Part shown: piece by piece, positions 1 to 8,789 of the stretch
Numbering within the stretch: position 1 is the first letter of the stretch
How the letters are laid out: every line of letters begins with the position of its first letter
Source of the DNA: Paraglaciecola sp. L1A13
GTDB taxonomy: Bacteria; Pseudomonadota; Gammaproteobacteria; Enterobacterales; Alteromonadaceae
Assembly: GCF_009796745.1 (NCBI RefSeq)
Contig: NZ_CP047024.1
Coordinates: 1,116,001 to 1,180,000, forward strand
Length of the DNA stretch: 64,000 nt
Direction: 5' to 3'
Translations under genes and position numbers: made by a program
The notes under the pieces: model-generated
What the model saw: only the letters and a program-made list of their open reading frames with translations
Databases searched by the model: none
What the model was told of the DNA's origin: nothing

Positions 1-1699
1 ATTTTGACAACAACTCATCCATTCTACTCTTAAAATGCCAATCTAGTAACTTGGCAAAACTGTCTTTGAAGACCATAACCTGATTTTCTTCGGCATACTC
101 CCAGCTTAATAATTTAGATAAATTTTTACTTTGAGGATGCTCCCTAAAATACTCTAAAACATGGGCGGTATTGGCGTCAGGCTTAGCAAGGCAAAACTGA
201 AAAAGTTCGTTAAGAAAATCTAATCCAGGTATTTGCATATTGCCCAGTGCTGCGGGGTTCGTGTGCTGGCATTGCACTGCAATCCCAGGTTGGTCTAACA
301 ACAAACGAATCATCATTCTGACCGGTGATATCTTAGCCTTATTGAGCGCTGTAAAATCCAACTTAGCGCCGGCTTTATGTTGGTCCGCTTTTGCAACGTC
401 TTGCTCTAAGCGATGACGATTTTGGTCGCCCATATGCTTACTTAGCTCAGAGGTCAGAATAGCGCGCTGATTCTCACCTTGTATTTGTTCAATCATAGGC
501 ATCGCTTCTGCTTTTAACGCGGCTTTACCTTCAGCACTGCCAATATGATGACGCTGAAGTAAATTATCAAAAAAGAATTTCGATAAAGGAACAGCATCAA
601 TCATTAATTTTTGCTCAAAAGCGTCTTTGCCGATTTGACGTACCAAGGTATCAGGGTCTTCACCATCGGGTAGAAATAGGAATTTCATTTCAACCCCATC
701 TTTTAGATAGGGTAGTGCATTTTCTAATGCCCGCCAGGCTGCTTCGCGGCCTGCTCGGTCTCCATCGTAACAGCACACGACTTCACTAGTGGTACGAAAA
801 AGCATTTGTATATGTTCGGCAGTGGTAGCGGTGCCCAGAGAGGCGACTGCATATTTTATGTCAAATTGGGCAAGGGCGACCACGTCCATATAGCCCTCAA
901 CTATCATCACGCGAGGCAAATTGCGATAAGCCTGTTTAGCTTGATAAAAGCCATAAAGCTCGTTGCCTTTATGGAAAATACGCGTTTCAGGGGAGTTAAG
1001 GTATTTAGGCGTACCGTCACCTAACACGCGGCCACCAAAGCCAACAATTCGTCCGCGTTTATCCCGAATGGGAAACATAATGCGTTCGCGGAAGAAATCA
1101 AAACGACGTCGATTATCGTTTTCTGTAATTAATTTCAGGTCAAGTAATTGTTGTTGAGCCTCTGGCGTGCGGCCGAAGGTACTTAGTACAGCATCCCACT
1201 CAGTAGGGGCATAACCAATCCCAAAGGCTTTGACAACTTCGCCACTTAACCCACGTTTCTTCAAGTAATCGATGGCTTTATCTTTATCAGCGTGCACTTT
1301 AAGCTGTTGGGAAAAGTATCGAGATACGGTTTCCATTAGCTCATAGTCGTCGGATTTTTGCTGCTTTTGCGCTGGAGTCGGCGCGGGAGTAGAGTTCTTT
1401 TCTCGGGGCACATCGATACTGTGATACTGAGCTAACTCTTCAATTGCTTCTGGAAATTCTAAACGATCGTATTCCATTAAAAAGGAAATTACGTTGCCAT
1501 GAGCGCCACAACCAAAGCAGTGATAAAACTGTTTGTCTTGGCTTACGGTGAAAGAAGGACTTTTTTCATTATGAAAGGGGCAGCAAGCCTGATAGTTTCT
1601 ACCCGCTTTTTTGAGCTTAACGCGATTATCCACCACTTCAACTATATCGGTGCGTGCGATAAGATCATCAATAAATTCACGAGGTATACGGCCGTTCAT
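1..1699 (-). CDS. dnaG: DNA primase DnaG (3' end beyond the window)
   Basis: DnaG makes the RNA primers for DNA replication and works with the DnaB helicase. Reading leftward from the ATG at 1697-1699, the protein opens MNGRIPREFIDDLIART and carries the N-terminal CHC2 zinc finger (C40, H43, C61, C64). The RNA-polymerase core follows, with a Toprim segment reading VMIVEGYMDVVAL, then the start of the DnaB-binding C-terminal domain. About 566 residues lie in the window; the E. coli protein has 581, so only a few tens of residues are missing at the left edge. It lies downstream of rpsU and yqeY on the same strand, the macromolecular-synthesis operon order. rpoD would be expected just outside the window. 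Identity is near certain. Confidence 0.97.
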   Translation of the reverse strand, partial: MNGRIPREFIDDLIARTDIVEVVDNRVKLKKAGRNYQACCPFHNEKSPSFTVSQDKQFYHCFGCGAHGNVISFLMEYDRLEFPEAIEELAQYHSIDVPREKNSTPAPTPAQKQQKSDDYELMETVSRYFSQQLKVHADKDKAIDYLKKRGLSGEVVKAFGIGYAPTEWDAVLSTFGRTPEAQQQLLDLKLITENDNRRRFDFFRERIMFPIRDKRGRIVGFGGRVLGDGTPKYLNSPETRIFHKGNELYGFYQAKQAYRNLPRVMIVEGYMDVVALAQFDIKYAVASLGTATTAEHIQMLFRTTSEVVCCYDGDRAGREAAWRALENALPYLKDGVEMKFLFLPDGEDPDTLVRQIGKDAFEQKLMIDAVPLSKFFFDNLLQRHHIGSAEGKAALKAEAMPMIEQIQGENQRAILTSELSKHMGDQNRHRLEQDVAKADQHKAGAKLDFTALNKAKISPVRMMIRLLLDQPGIAVQCQHTNPAALGNMQIPGLDFLNELFQFCLAKPDANTAHVLEYFREHPQSKNLSKLLSWEYAEENQVMVFKDSFAKLLDWHFKSRMDELLSK

Positions 1700-1771
1700 G
1701 TCAACTTCTCAATATAATCGTGTCACTACATAAAATGATGCAGCACAGCACTATACGTGCTCTGCTTAAAC

Positions 1772-1801
1772 AAACAAGCCGCAAATAAATGCGGCTTGTT
1801 T
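1772..1801. terminator. Hairpin between yqeY and dnaG
   Basis: A perfect 12-bp inverted repeat (AAACAAGCCGCA / TGCGGCTTGTTT) has a 6-nt AT loop. It sits between the end of yqeY and the dnaG start. Each arm ends in TTGTTT, so it could act as a weak or partial terminator or as an RNA-processing site. A partial terminator between rpsU and dnaG is a known feature of the E. coli operon; a matching role here is inferred. Confidence 0.65.
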
Positions 1802-1856
1802 ACAGTAAACTATGTGGGCGCCTATAAAAACATACAGGCTATCTCAAGGGTTCTAG

Positions 1857-2300
1857 CTAAGCTAACTTAGCTTTTATTTGACCGCTTAATTTACCCATGT
1901 CAGCTCTACCTAATACTTTAGGTTTTAGCAACGCCATGACCTTGCCCATATCCTGCATTCCGCTTGCCTGTGTATCAACCATCGCTTGGTCAATCAAGGT
2001 GCTGATTTCTTCTTCGCTCAAAGGCTGAGGCAAAAAAGTGTGCAAGATATCGATCTCGGCAAGCTCTATCGCCACTAAATCTTGACGATTAGCTTGTCCG
2101 AACTGACTCGCAGCGTCTTTTCTCTGTTTTACCATCTTAGTAAGCAAAGCAATGACATCGCTGTCGTTGAGCTTTATACGCTCATCAACTTCACGCTGTT
2201 GAACCGCTGCTAACGCCATGCGAATAGTGCCAAGACGAATTTTGTCTTTAGCGCGCATTGCGTCTTTTTGGGCATTTTTTAAATCATCTAACAAGGACAT
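1857..2300 (-). CDS. yqeY: GatB/YqeY domain protein
   Basis: This 147-residue protein of the YqeY family starts MSLLDDLKNAQKDAMRAKDK and has the usual family length. The family resembles the C-terminal tRNA-binding tail domain of the GatB amidotransferase subunit, but the cellular role of stand-alone YqeY is not settled. Recognisable features are the helical N-terminal half, the LGTIRMALAAVQQREVDER segment and the conserved MGKVMALLKPKVLGRADMGKLS stretch near the C terminus. It lies 84 bp downstream of rpsU and upstream of dnaG on the same strand, so it is probably co-transcribed with both. No strong Shine-Dalgarno is visible. The family call is firm; function is not. Confidence 0.93.
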   Translation of the reverse strand: MSLLDDLKNAQKDAMRAKDKIRLGTIRMALAAVQQREVDERIKLNDSDVIALLTKMVKQRKDAASQFGQANRQDLVAIELAEIDILHTFLPQPLSEEEISTLIDQAMVDTQASGMQDMGKVMALLKPKVLGRADMGKLSGQIKAKLA

Positions 2301-2384
2301 GAAATTGACTCGAAGAAATACTTAAAATGAACCTAAGATAAAACTGCAAAGGGTGTTTGATGTTCCAAACACCCTAGGAGAGAA

Positions 2385-2600
2385 TTAGTACAATCTTATG
2401 CGACGTGCGTTTTCGCGAGACAACTTCTTCAAAAGACGTTTTTTAGCTGCTGCTTTCTTACGCTTACGTTCCCAAGTAGGTTTTTCAAAAAATTCGCGAC
2501 GACGAACTTCTGAAAGAACACCTGCTTTTTCACATGAACGTTTAAAACGACGCAACGCTACGTCAAATGGTTCGTTTTCTCTAACTTTAACGATTGGCAT
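2385..2600 (-). CDS. rpsU: 30S ribosomal protein S21
   Basis: This 71-residue, very basic protein ([19 protein letters not shown] at the start, [10 protein letters not shown] at the end) is S21, a small-subunit protein next to the anti-Shine-Dalgarno region that helps translation initiation. Length and ends match the gammaproteobacterial family. A strong ribosome binding site (GAGGTGA, about 6 nt upstream) fixes the start at 2600. It is the first gene of the leftward rpsU-yqeY-dnaG run and has a clear sigma70 promoter upstream. The opposite-strand reading frame over this gene is a shadow. Confidence 0.98.
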   Translation of the reverse strand: MPIVKVRENEPFDVALRRFKRSCEKAGVLSEVRRREFFEKPTWERKRKKAAAKKRLLKKLSRENARRIRLY

Positions 2601-2675
2601 TAAAATCTCACCTCAAAAATAAATACTTTGTCTGCCAGCGCAAAAAATAACCGGCTCGGTTAAAAATGGTGCGGA

Positions 2676-2704
2676 ATTTTAATCATATACGCTAACAATG
2701 TAAA
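2676..2704 (-). promoter_or_regulatory. Sigma70 promoter of the rpsU-yqeY-dnaG operon
   Basis: On the minus strand a -35 box TTTACA (2699-2704) is separated by exactly 17 bp from a -10 box TAAAAT (2676-2681), about 75 nt upstream of the rpsU start. Both boxes differ from consensus by one base. Confidence 0.75.
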
Positions 2705-2818
2705 GACCCGATATGGGAAATATTGGAATAGACGCTGATTATTCACTCTAATATGGTGAAATCATCCCGAGAAAGGTAGAATGTGCGCCCTAACTTAACT
2801 CGGAACACCACTTCTACT

Positions 2819-3832
2819 ATGCGCGTTATTGGTATTGAAACATCCTGTGATGAAACAGGCATCGCCGTTTACGACGAACATCAGGGCTTATTATCCCATC
2901 AACTCTATAGTCAAGTAAAGCTGCACGCAGATTATGGTGGTGTGGTACCCGAACTCGCATCCCGAGATCATGTGCGTAAAATTGTCCCGCTTATCAAGCA
3001 AGCCTTATTAGACGCCAATTGCACTCAGAAAGACATCGATGGGATTGCGTTTACCAAAGGACCTGGATTAGTAGGCGCTTTGTTAGTGGGGTCATCTGTT
3101 GCGCGTAGTTTAGCATTCGCTTGGGATATTCCAGCAATCGGTGTGCATCATATGGAAGGGCATTTGCTCGCGCCTATGTTAGACGAACCTGCCCCCGAGT
3201 TTCCATTTGTTGCCTTACTGGTATCAGGCGGTCATTCAATGATGGTACGTGTTGATGGTATTGGCCAATATGAAATTCTGGGTGAATCTGTCGATGACGC
3301 CGCCGGTGAAGCCTTCGATAAAACTGCCAAGTTACTTGGACTGGATTATCCTGGTGGGCCATTGTTAGCTAAAATGGCAGAAAAGGGCGAAGCAGGTCAT
3401 TATGCATTTCCTCGGCCGATGACAGGCCGACCAGGACTAGATTTTAGTTTTAGTGGTTTAAAAACCTTTGCGGCAAATACCATTCGAAGTTCTGACCAGT
3501 CTGAGCAAACCAAGGCGAATATTGCTTTTGCGTTTCAAGAAGCGGTAGTAGATACGCTTGCCATCAAATGTAAGCGAGCATTGAAGCAAACAGGTCTAAA
3601 AAGATTAGTGATTGCAGGCGGAGTAAGTGCTAACAAGCAACTCCGTGTTGAATTCGATTTAATGATGAAAAAGCTCCAAGGTACGGTCTTTTATCCACGC
3701 TTAGAATTTTGTACTGATAACGGTGCTATGATCGCTTACGCGGGTTTGAAACGCCTTAAAGCAGGTGAGCATGAAGGACTATCGACTAAAGCGCAGCCTC
3801 GTTGGTCTTTAGACGAATTGCCCGCCATTTAA
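2819..3832 (+). CDS. tsaD: tRNA N6-adenosine threonylcarbamoyltransferase TsaD
   Basis: TsaD (formerly Gcp/YgjD) transfers threonylcarbamoyl to A37 of ANN-decoding tRNAs, in complex with TsaB and TsaE. From the ATG at 2819 the protein has 337 residues, the E. coli length, and opens [19 protein letters not shown], the family's ASKHA-fold start. The metal-binding HHMEGH motif lies near residues 110-115, with LLVSGGHS, the [10 protein letters not shown] segment and the C-terminal [12 protein letters not shown] all present. A GTG 36 bp upstream (2783) is in frame and has a better Shine-Dalgarno (AAGG, 6 nt away), which would add 12 residues. I prefer 2819 because the family begins directly at MRVxGIETS. 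It is divergent from rpsU. Confidence 0.97.
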   Translation: MRVIGIETSCDETGIAVYDEHQGLLSHQLYSQVKLHADYGGVVPELASRDHVRKIVPLIKQALLDANCTQKDIDGIAFTKGPGLVGALLVGSSVARSLAFAWDIPAIGVHHMEGHLLAPMLDEPAPEFPFVALLVSGGHSMMVRVDGIGQYEILGESVDDAAGEAFDKTAKLLGLDYPGGPLLAKMAEKGEAGHYAFPRPMTGRPGLDFSFSGLKTFAANTIRSSDQSEQTKANIAFAFQEAVVDTLAIKCKRALKQTGLKRLVIAGGVSANKQLRVEFDLMMKKLQGTVFYPRLEFCTDNGAMIAYAGLKRLKAGEHEGLSTKAQPRWSLDELPAI

Positions 3833-3950
3833 GGTCATGCCTATAAACGACGCGCAACGCAAATGCCGATAAAATACGATGCTGCGTCGTTCAATCTAAA
3901 CAATGTGATTAACGTTCTGGTGAAGAAATAAAGGAGGGATGCTTAAGGTG

Positions 3951-4553
3951 TTATTCCTTGGTTCTACCTTTGTCCCAGACTTTACTTTCTTGACCATTTA
4001 ACAAGCGGGTAATATTTTGCTTGTGACGTACGATGATAAGTAAGCAAAGCATAGTCACAGGCACGGTATAGTCCGGTTTAATAAACCAAGTAACAATCGG
4101 TGCTAGGCTGACCGAAATTATGGCTGCCAATGATGAATAACCGCTAATAAAGATCATTACTAGCCAGCAACCAAGCAGAATACTGGATAACTCCCATCCC
4201 AAAGGCAACATCGCTCCGATGGCGGTCGCCACACCTTTTCCGCCTTTAAAGTTGAAATACAGCGGATAAATATGCCCTAAACACGCTGCTAATCCTACAA
4301 GCCCTAACACGATGGGGGATAATCCTAAAAAGTATCCCAGATAAACCGGCAGGGTGCCTTTTAATACGTCAAAAATAAGCACTAAGGCTGCGGGTAGCCT
4401 ACCGCCAATACGCAGTACATTTGTGGCTCCGGGGTTATTCGAGCCCGTATTTCTTGGGTCTGGTAGCCTAAATAAACGGCAGATCAATACCGCGCTGGAT
4501 ATTGAGCCTAAAAGATAAGCGCTACAAAAAATTAAAATGCTAAGTGACGTCAT
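3951..4553 (-). CDS. plsY: Glycerol-3-phosphate acyltransferase PlsY
   Basis: PlsY is an inner-membrane enzyme that acylates glycerol-3-phosphate from acyl-phosphate, the first step of phospholipid synthesis. The 200-residue protein has several hydrophobic helices and the family motifs: SGxx-type [14 protein letters not shown] near the start, [20 protein letters not shown], and [15 protein letters not shown]. The ATG at 4553 is chosen because the family starts at this first membrane helix; a longer in-frame start at 4631 would overlap folB and leave no room for the divergent promoters. It is transcribed away from folB. Confidence 0.96.
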   Translation of the reverse strand: MTSLSILIFCSAYLLGSISSAVLICRLFRLPDPRNTGSNNPGATNVLRIGGRLPAALVLIFDVLKGTLPVYLGYFLGLSPIVLGLVGLAACLGHIYPLYFNFKGGKGVATAIGAMLPLGWELSSILLGCWLVMIFISGYSSLAAIISVSLAPIVTWFIKPDYTVPVTMLCLLIIVRHKQNITRLLNGQESKVWDKGRTKE

Positions 4554-4629
4554 GTACTTATGTTCTGTAAACGAGGTACAATTCTTAAAGATTACCTTAA
4601 AAGTTAACCAATAACAGCGCGGATCTTTC

Positions 4630-4986
4630 ATGGATAAAATTTACATTGAAGGCTTAGAGGTTCAGTCTCTAATAGGCGTGTACGATTGGGAGCGGGATGC
4701 GAAGCAGAGATTACTGGTCGATATTGTATTGTTCAGTGATTTAAATAAGCCGGCGTTAAGTGACAACGTAACTGACACCCTGAATTACGCTGAAGTGGCT
4801 GATGCAGTGTCAGCCGTGGCCGAAAATAGCACATTTGCACTTATAGAAGCGTTGGCGCTGGCCATGATAGAGCAAATATTCAAACAATTTCCAGTGCAAA
4901 AAATCACCCTTAAACTAAGCAAGCCAGATATTCTGCCTACTGCGACAAATGTGGCGGTAGAGTTCACTCGTGAGCGCAAAGAATGA
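4630..4986 (+). CDS. folB: Dihydroneopterin aldolase FolB
   Basis: FolB converts 7,8-dihydroneopterin to 6-hydroxymethyl-7,8-dihydropterin and glycolaldehyde in folate synthesis. The 118-residue protein has the standard length and opening ([23 protein letters not shown]), the central [10 protein letters not shown] segment, the catalytic-region FALIEALA and the C-terminal [18 protein letters not shown]. Its stop overlaps the start of folK by 4 bp, which indicates translational coupling with the next enzyme of the same pathway. Confidence 0.97.
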   Translation: MDKIYIEGLEVQSLIGVYDWERDAKQRLLVDIVLFSDLNKPALSDNVTDTLNYAEVADAVSAVAENSTFALIEALALAMIEQIFKQFPVQKITLKLSKPDILPTATNVAVEFTRERKE

Positions 4987-5504
4987 TCAGTGAAAAGATA
5001 TGTCAGCACAGTATTTTTATCAGTGTAGGTAGCAATATTAATCGAGAGCAGCATATAAAATCGGGTCTAGATGCTATGCATAGGGCGTTTGGTGATCTCA
5101 CACTGTCGTCGGTTTATGAAAGCAAGTCGGTAGGGTTTGACGGCAATAATTTTTATAATTTAGTCGTGCAAGCGACCACCGAGCACTCTATTGCTGAAGT
5201 TGTTAATATTTTAAAAAACATTGAAGCGAAAAATTTACGCACACGGGAAAGTAAAAAATTTGCCCCGCGCACACTCGATCTTGATTTACTGACATTTGAC
5301 GATGTCATTATGCAAGTACCTATGGAACTTCCTCGCGCGGAGATCCTATATAATGCCTTTGTATTGCAGCCACTAGCGGAAATTGCACCTGAAGTAGAAC
5401 ATCCGCTCGTTAAAAAAAGTTACCTTACACTTTGGCAACAATACGATAAGTCCCAACAACAGTTATGGCCAATTACATTTACATGGAGCGCTAGTCGCCA
5501 ATGA
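4983..5504 (+). CDS. folK: 2-amino-4-hydroxy-6-hydroxymethyldihydropteridine pyrophosphokinase FolK
   Basis: HPPK transfers pyrophosphate from ATP to the FolB product, preparing it for condensation with p-aminobenzoate. The 173-residue protein shows the family signatures [40 protein letters not shown], and [15 protein letters not shown] with the magnesium-binding aspartates, followed by [21 protein letters not shown]. It overlaps folB at its start and uppP at its end (ATGA overlaps of 4 bp each), so the three genes are one translationally coupled unit. Confidence 0.97.
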   Translation: MISEKICQHSIFISVGSNINREQHIKSGLDAMHRAFGDLTLSSVYESKSVGFDGNNFYNLVVQATTEHSIAEVVNILKNIEAKNLRTRESKKFAPRTLDLDLLTFDDVIMQVPMELPRAEILYNAFVLQPLAEIAPEVEHPLVKKSYLTLWQQYDKSQQQLWPITFTWSASRQ

Positions 5505-6301
5505 CTCTTACTGAAATTATTATTCTTGCAATTATCCAAGGTATTACTGAGTTTTTACCTATTTCGAGCTCAGCTCATCTTATTTTACCCTCGGTACTCT
5601 TAGGTTGGGATAATCAAGGGTTGGCGTTCGACGTCGCTGTTCACGTGGGTAGTTTACTCGCTGTTATGATTTACTTCCGTGGCGATATCGGCCGCATGCT
5701 GGTGGCTTGGTTTGGTTCAGGTTTTAGCCGCAATCAAACAGATGACAGTCGTTTAGCTTGGTGGGTTATTATTGCTACTATTCCGGCGTTAATTTTTGGT
5801 TTTGCTGGTAAAGCCTTTATTGAGGAATATGCACGTTCGGCGCTGGTAATAGCTTGCACAACCATCGGCTTCGGTTTGCTATTATGGTATGCCGACAAAA
5901 AAGCAGCACTGAATAAACATATATACGATATGACATGGAAAAGCGCTCTTATTGTGGGCATGGCGCAAGCTGTGGCGCTTATACCGGGTACGTCGCGTTC
6001 AGGGATCACCATGACTGCAGGGTTAATGCTAGGCCTTGACCGAGAGAGCGCCGCTCGCTTCTCATTTTTGTTGTCGATACCTGTGATCTTAGGTGCTGGG
6101 CTATTGGCCACTCTGGATTTAGTCAGTTCACCCGATGCCGTTGATTGGAATGCATTACTTTTTGGCGCCGCATTATCTTTTGTTAGCGCGTATGCATGTA
6201 TTTATCTATTCCTAACGTGGATTTCACGTATGGGCATGACGCCATTTGTGATCTATCGCATGGTGTTAGGTGCGATCCTATTATGGTTTGTATTCGCTTA
6301 A
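5501..6301 (+). CDS. uppP: Undecaprenyl-diphosphatase UppP (BacA)
   Basis: UppP dephosphorylates undecaprenyl diphosphate to recycle the lipid carrier used for peptidoglycan and surface polysaccharides. The 266-residue integral membrane protein carries both catalytic motifs: [13 protein letters not shown] near residues 17-29 and PGTSRSGIT near residue 161. About eight hydrophobic segments are visible. The start overlaps the folK stop by 4 bp. The same carrier lipid is used by the exopolysaccharide locus at the right of this window, although the two are not physically linked. Confidence 0.97.
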   Translation: MTLTEIIILAIIQGITEFLPISSSAHLILPSVLLGWDNQGLAFDVAVHVGSLLAVMIYFRGDIGRMLVAWFGSGFSRNQTDDSRLAWWVIIATIPALIFGFAGKAFIEEYARSALVIACTTIGFGLLLWYADKKAALNKHIYDMTWKSALIVGMAQAVALIPGTSRSGITMTAGLMLGLDRESAARFSFLLSIPVILGAGLLATLDLVSSPDAVDWNALLFGAALSFVSAYACIYLFLTWISRMGMTPFVIYRMVLGAILLWFVFA

Positions 6302-6325
6302 CGGCGACGAAAAAGGAGTATCAGA

Positions 6326-6691
6326 ATGAGTGACACTATTTTTACTAAGATCATTAACAAAGACATCCCCGCAGAGATTTTATATGAAGATGATATCGCT
6401 TTGGCGTTTAAAGATATTAATCCTCAAGCGCCGATGCACTTTTTAGTTATACCGAAAAAAGCGATTGCCACTATCAATGATATTGAAAGAGAAGATCGTG
6501 AAATGGTTGGGCATTTATCATGGGTTGCGGCCCATATACTCAAAGAGCATGGTTTAGCGGAACAAGGGTTTCGAACAGTAATGAACTGTAACGAATATGG
6601 TGGACAAACTGTGTACCATATTCACTTACACGTTTTGGCTGGAAAACCCCTTGGTTGGCCGCCCTATAGTGACAAGCTAAAAATCGAGTAA
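6326..6691 (+). CDS. hinT: HIT family purine nucleoside phosphoramidase (HinT-like)
   Basis: This 121-residue histidine-triad protein (start MSDTIFTKIINKDIPAEILYEDD) has the nucleotide-binding histidine triad in YHIHLHVLAG followed by KPLGWPPY, as in HinT hydrolases of AMP-lysine or adenosine phosphoramidates. A good Shine-Dalgarno (AAGGAG) lies 7 nt before the ATG. It follows uppP by 24 bp and is likely the last gene of the fol-uppP run. The physiological substrate cannot be read from sequence. Confidence 0.93.
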   Translation: MSDTIFTKIINKDIPAEILYEDDIALAFKDINPQAPMHFLVIPKKAIATINDIEREDREMVGHLSWVAAHILKEHGLAEQGFRTVMNCNEYGGQTVYHIHLHVLAGKPLGWPPYSDKLKIE

Positions 6692-6698
6692 TCGAGTA

Positions 6699-6737
6699 AA
6701 AGGCAAAGTAACCAAATGAAAACGTTCCTTTGCCTTA
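6699..6737. terminator. Bidirectional hairpin between hinT and the GGDEF-EAL gene
   Basis: A 9-10 bp inverted repeat (AAGGCAAAG / CTTTGCCTT) lies between two convergent genes, with a 19-nt loop. No long T tract follows on the plus strand, so efficiency is uncertain. Confidence 0.55.
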
Positions 6738-6760
6738 TTCAGTATTATTCGTTCTTGCTA

Positions 6761-8665
6761 CTAAGACGTAATACTCGCGCTTTGTTGCGCTAGTTTAAGG
6801 CAAGGCTTCTTGATAAAGCTCACAACGTCCTGCTCAATTATCGGTTTAGAAAAATAGAAACCTTGAGAAAAGTGTACGCCTAGTTTTTGCAGGGCTATCG
6901 CTTGCTCTTTGGTTTCCACTCCCTCCGCCACTACTAAATAATCAAATGCATGAGCAATATTGATAACCGCCTTTACGATGGCTAAGCCGCTTGAATCTAG
7001 ACGACTAATAAACGAACGATCGATTTTAACGGTATTAACGGCTAGATCTTGCATAACAGATAAAGACGAATACTCAGTACCAAAATCATCGATTGAGACT
7101 TTAATACCTCGGCTTTGTAATATTTTGATCCGGTCTATCATGATGTCTTTATCAAATGAAAAGACCGACTCGGTGATCTCTAAGTGTAATAGTGTCGGTT
7201 TGAGGCCACTGGCGAGCAGCGCTTCTTCAACAATATTTATAAAATCATCTGCCTGTAATTGGCTTACAGATACGTTGACACTCACCGCTATGGGTTTAGG
7301 CCAAGAAGCTGCGACAATACACGACCTGTTTAATACCCAAGTACCAATTTTCCGAATTAAACCGTGTTGCTCTGCGATAGGAATAAATTCCACCGGAGAA
7401 ATATGCTCTTCGTCTTTTTTCCAGCGTAAAAGGGCTTCAAATGCACATATTTCACTGTTGTCAGAAGCCATTATAGGTTGAAAACACAGACTCAGTTCTT
7501 TGTTTTCCAGGGCTCTTGCTAAACCATCTTTGAGAAATTGTTCTCGGGTCAACATGCTACCCAATTCCTTTGAAAAGACCCCAGAGGTAGAAATAGCGCG
7601 CTTCTTTTGATGATACATAGCCATGTCGGCAAGCTGAATAAGCTTTAGTTCGTTGTCGGCATGTTGTGGATAAAGCGAGATACCTATTGTTGCGCCCAGA
7701 GAAAGCTGAGCATTATCAAATAAATACGCTTCTGATATAAAATCGATTAAGGTTTTTGCTTGGGCAACCGCTGCAGATTGTTGCGTATTGGGCAGGGCAA
7801 TTAAGAATTCATCACCACCCCAACGACATAATAATTGTTGATCTTCGCAATGTTCTTTTAAACGCAGGGCGGTTTGCGTCAGTATCTGGTCACCAGCATC
7901 GTGACCAATGGTGTCATTAATTTTTTTAAAACCATCTAAATCGATAAATAACAATGCCATGGGTTGATGTTTCTCAATACACGTATTGAGCGTCGACTTT
8001 AAATGGTTTAAAAAAGCAGTGCGATTGAATAGGCCAGTTAATGGGTCAAGGTTTGAGAGTTCGTATATTTTACGCGTACGCTTTTCTACCTGCGCTTCCA
8101 TATGTTGTACAAGCAGCGCATTCTCATTTTTTAGACGTATCGCTTGGCTAGTAAATTCAGCCGCTTTTTTGGCACTGATGCTCATCACTAATCCAAACGA
8201 GATACCTAATACGCCTAACACTTGGCGGTAATCATCATTAGATAACAGTAATGCAATTGAAAAAGGTACTAGCAAGATAAACGAATAAGCCATAGCGGTT
8301 TTTTTATGTGCAGCTAGAACACTTGCTGCGCCTCCGGCCATGGCTGCGACAATAATAATGGTACTGGCTAACTCTACGGTATCTGCGGTCGAGTAAACAC
8401 CTAAGCAGTAAACACACCACATTATTGCGGTAGCAAAAGTACCTGTTATAAATCGTAGAATAGCGCGTCGACCGTCATATTCTTGGCCTTTTTGTTTGAT
8501 GCGCCACCAAGTTGAATCAATAAATCGGATGATAATGACTACAACCATTACAGCCCACCAAGCGTATTTAAAGCTTGCTAAATTGGAGTTGTCAAAAGCG
8601 AAAACCAGCATGGTTGCAGCAAAGAAAGAAACAAGAATACCGCCGATGCTATTTTGGTAGAGCAT
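6761..8665 (-). CDS. Membrane GGDEF-EAL protein (diguanylate cyclase / phosphodiesterase)
   Basis: The 634-residue protein has about six N-terminal membrane helices (residues 1-170), a short coiled coil ending in EKRTRKIYELSNLDPLTGLFNR, a GGDEF domain and an EAL domain. The cyclase motif is intact (RWGGDEF near residue 283). The phosphodiesterase domain keeps FEALLRW near residue 408, the DDFGTEYSSLS loop and VAEGVET, so both activities for c-di-GMP turnover are possible. No sensory domain other than the membrane part is visible. The ATG at 8665 has no Shine-Dalgarno. The frame stays open upstream and a good AGGGAAG precedes an in-frame ATT codon at 8717-8719, so the true N terminus may be 18 residues longer. 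It is a single gene, convergent with hinT. Confidence 0.93.
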   Translation of the reverse strand: MLYQNSIGGILVSFFAATMLVFAFDNSNLASFKYAWWAVMVVVIIIRFIDSTWWRIKQKGQEYDGRRAILRFITGTFATAIMWCVYCLGVYSTADTVELASTIIIVAAMAGGAASVLAAHKKTAMAYSFILLVPFSIALLLSNDDYRQVLGVLGISFGLVMSISAKKAAEFTSQAIRLKNENALLVQHMEAQVEKRTRKIYELSNLDPLTGLFNRTAFLNHLKSTLNTCIEKHQPMALLFIDLDGFKKINDTIGHDAGDQILTQTALRLKEHCEDQQLLCRWGGDEFLIALPNTQQSAAVAQAKTLIDFISEAYLFDNAQLSLGATIGISLYPQHADNELKLIQLADMAMYHQKKRAISTSGVFSKELGSMLTREQFLKDGLARALENKELSLCFQPIMASDNSEICAFEALLRWKKDEEHISPVEFIPIAEQHGLIRKIGTWVLNRSCIVAASWPKPIAVSVNVSVSQLQADDFINIVEEALLASGLKPTLLHLEITESVFSFDKDIMIDRIKILQSRGIKVSIDDFGTEYSSLSVMQDLAVNTVKIDRSFISRLDSSGLAIVKAVINIAHAFDYLVVAEGVETKEQAIALQKLGVHFSQGFYFSKPIIEQDVVSFIKKPCLKLAQQSASITS

Positions 8666-8789
8666 TGCGGCGGCGTCTTGTTGGGCTTTTTTGTTAAGAG
8701 ATTGATTGCTGTTAATAATATTTACTTCCCTACAGCCGGTATAGCAATTAATTTAGCACAGCCAATCATATCTATAGCATATTAATCGG

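Noticed and set aside
806..1717. Short plus-strand frames across 0.8-1.7 kb
   Set aside because: They are shadows of dnaG, which reads continuously on the minus strand with all family motifs.
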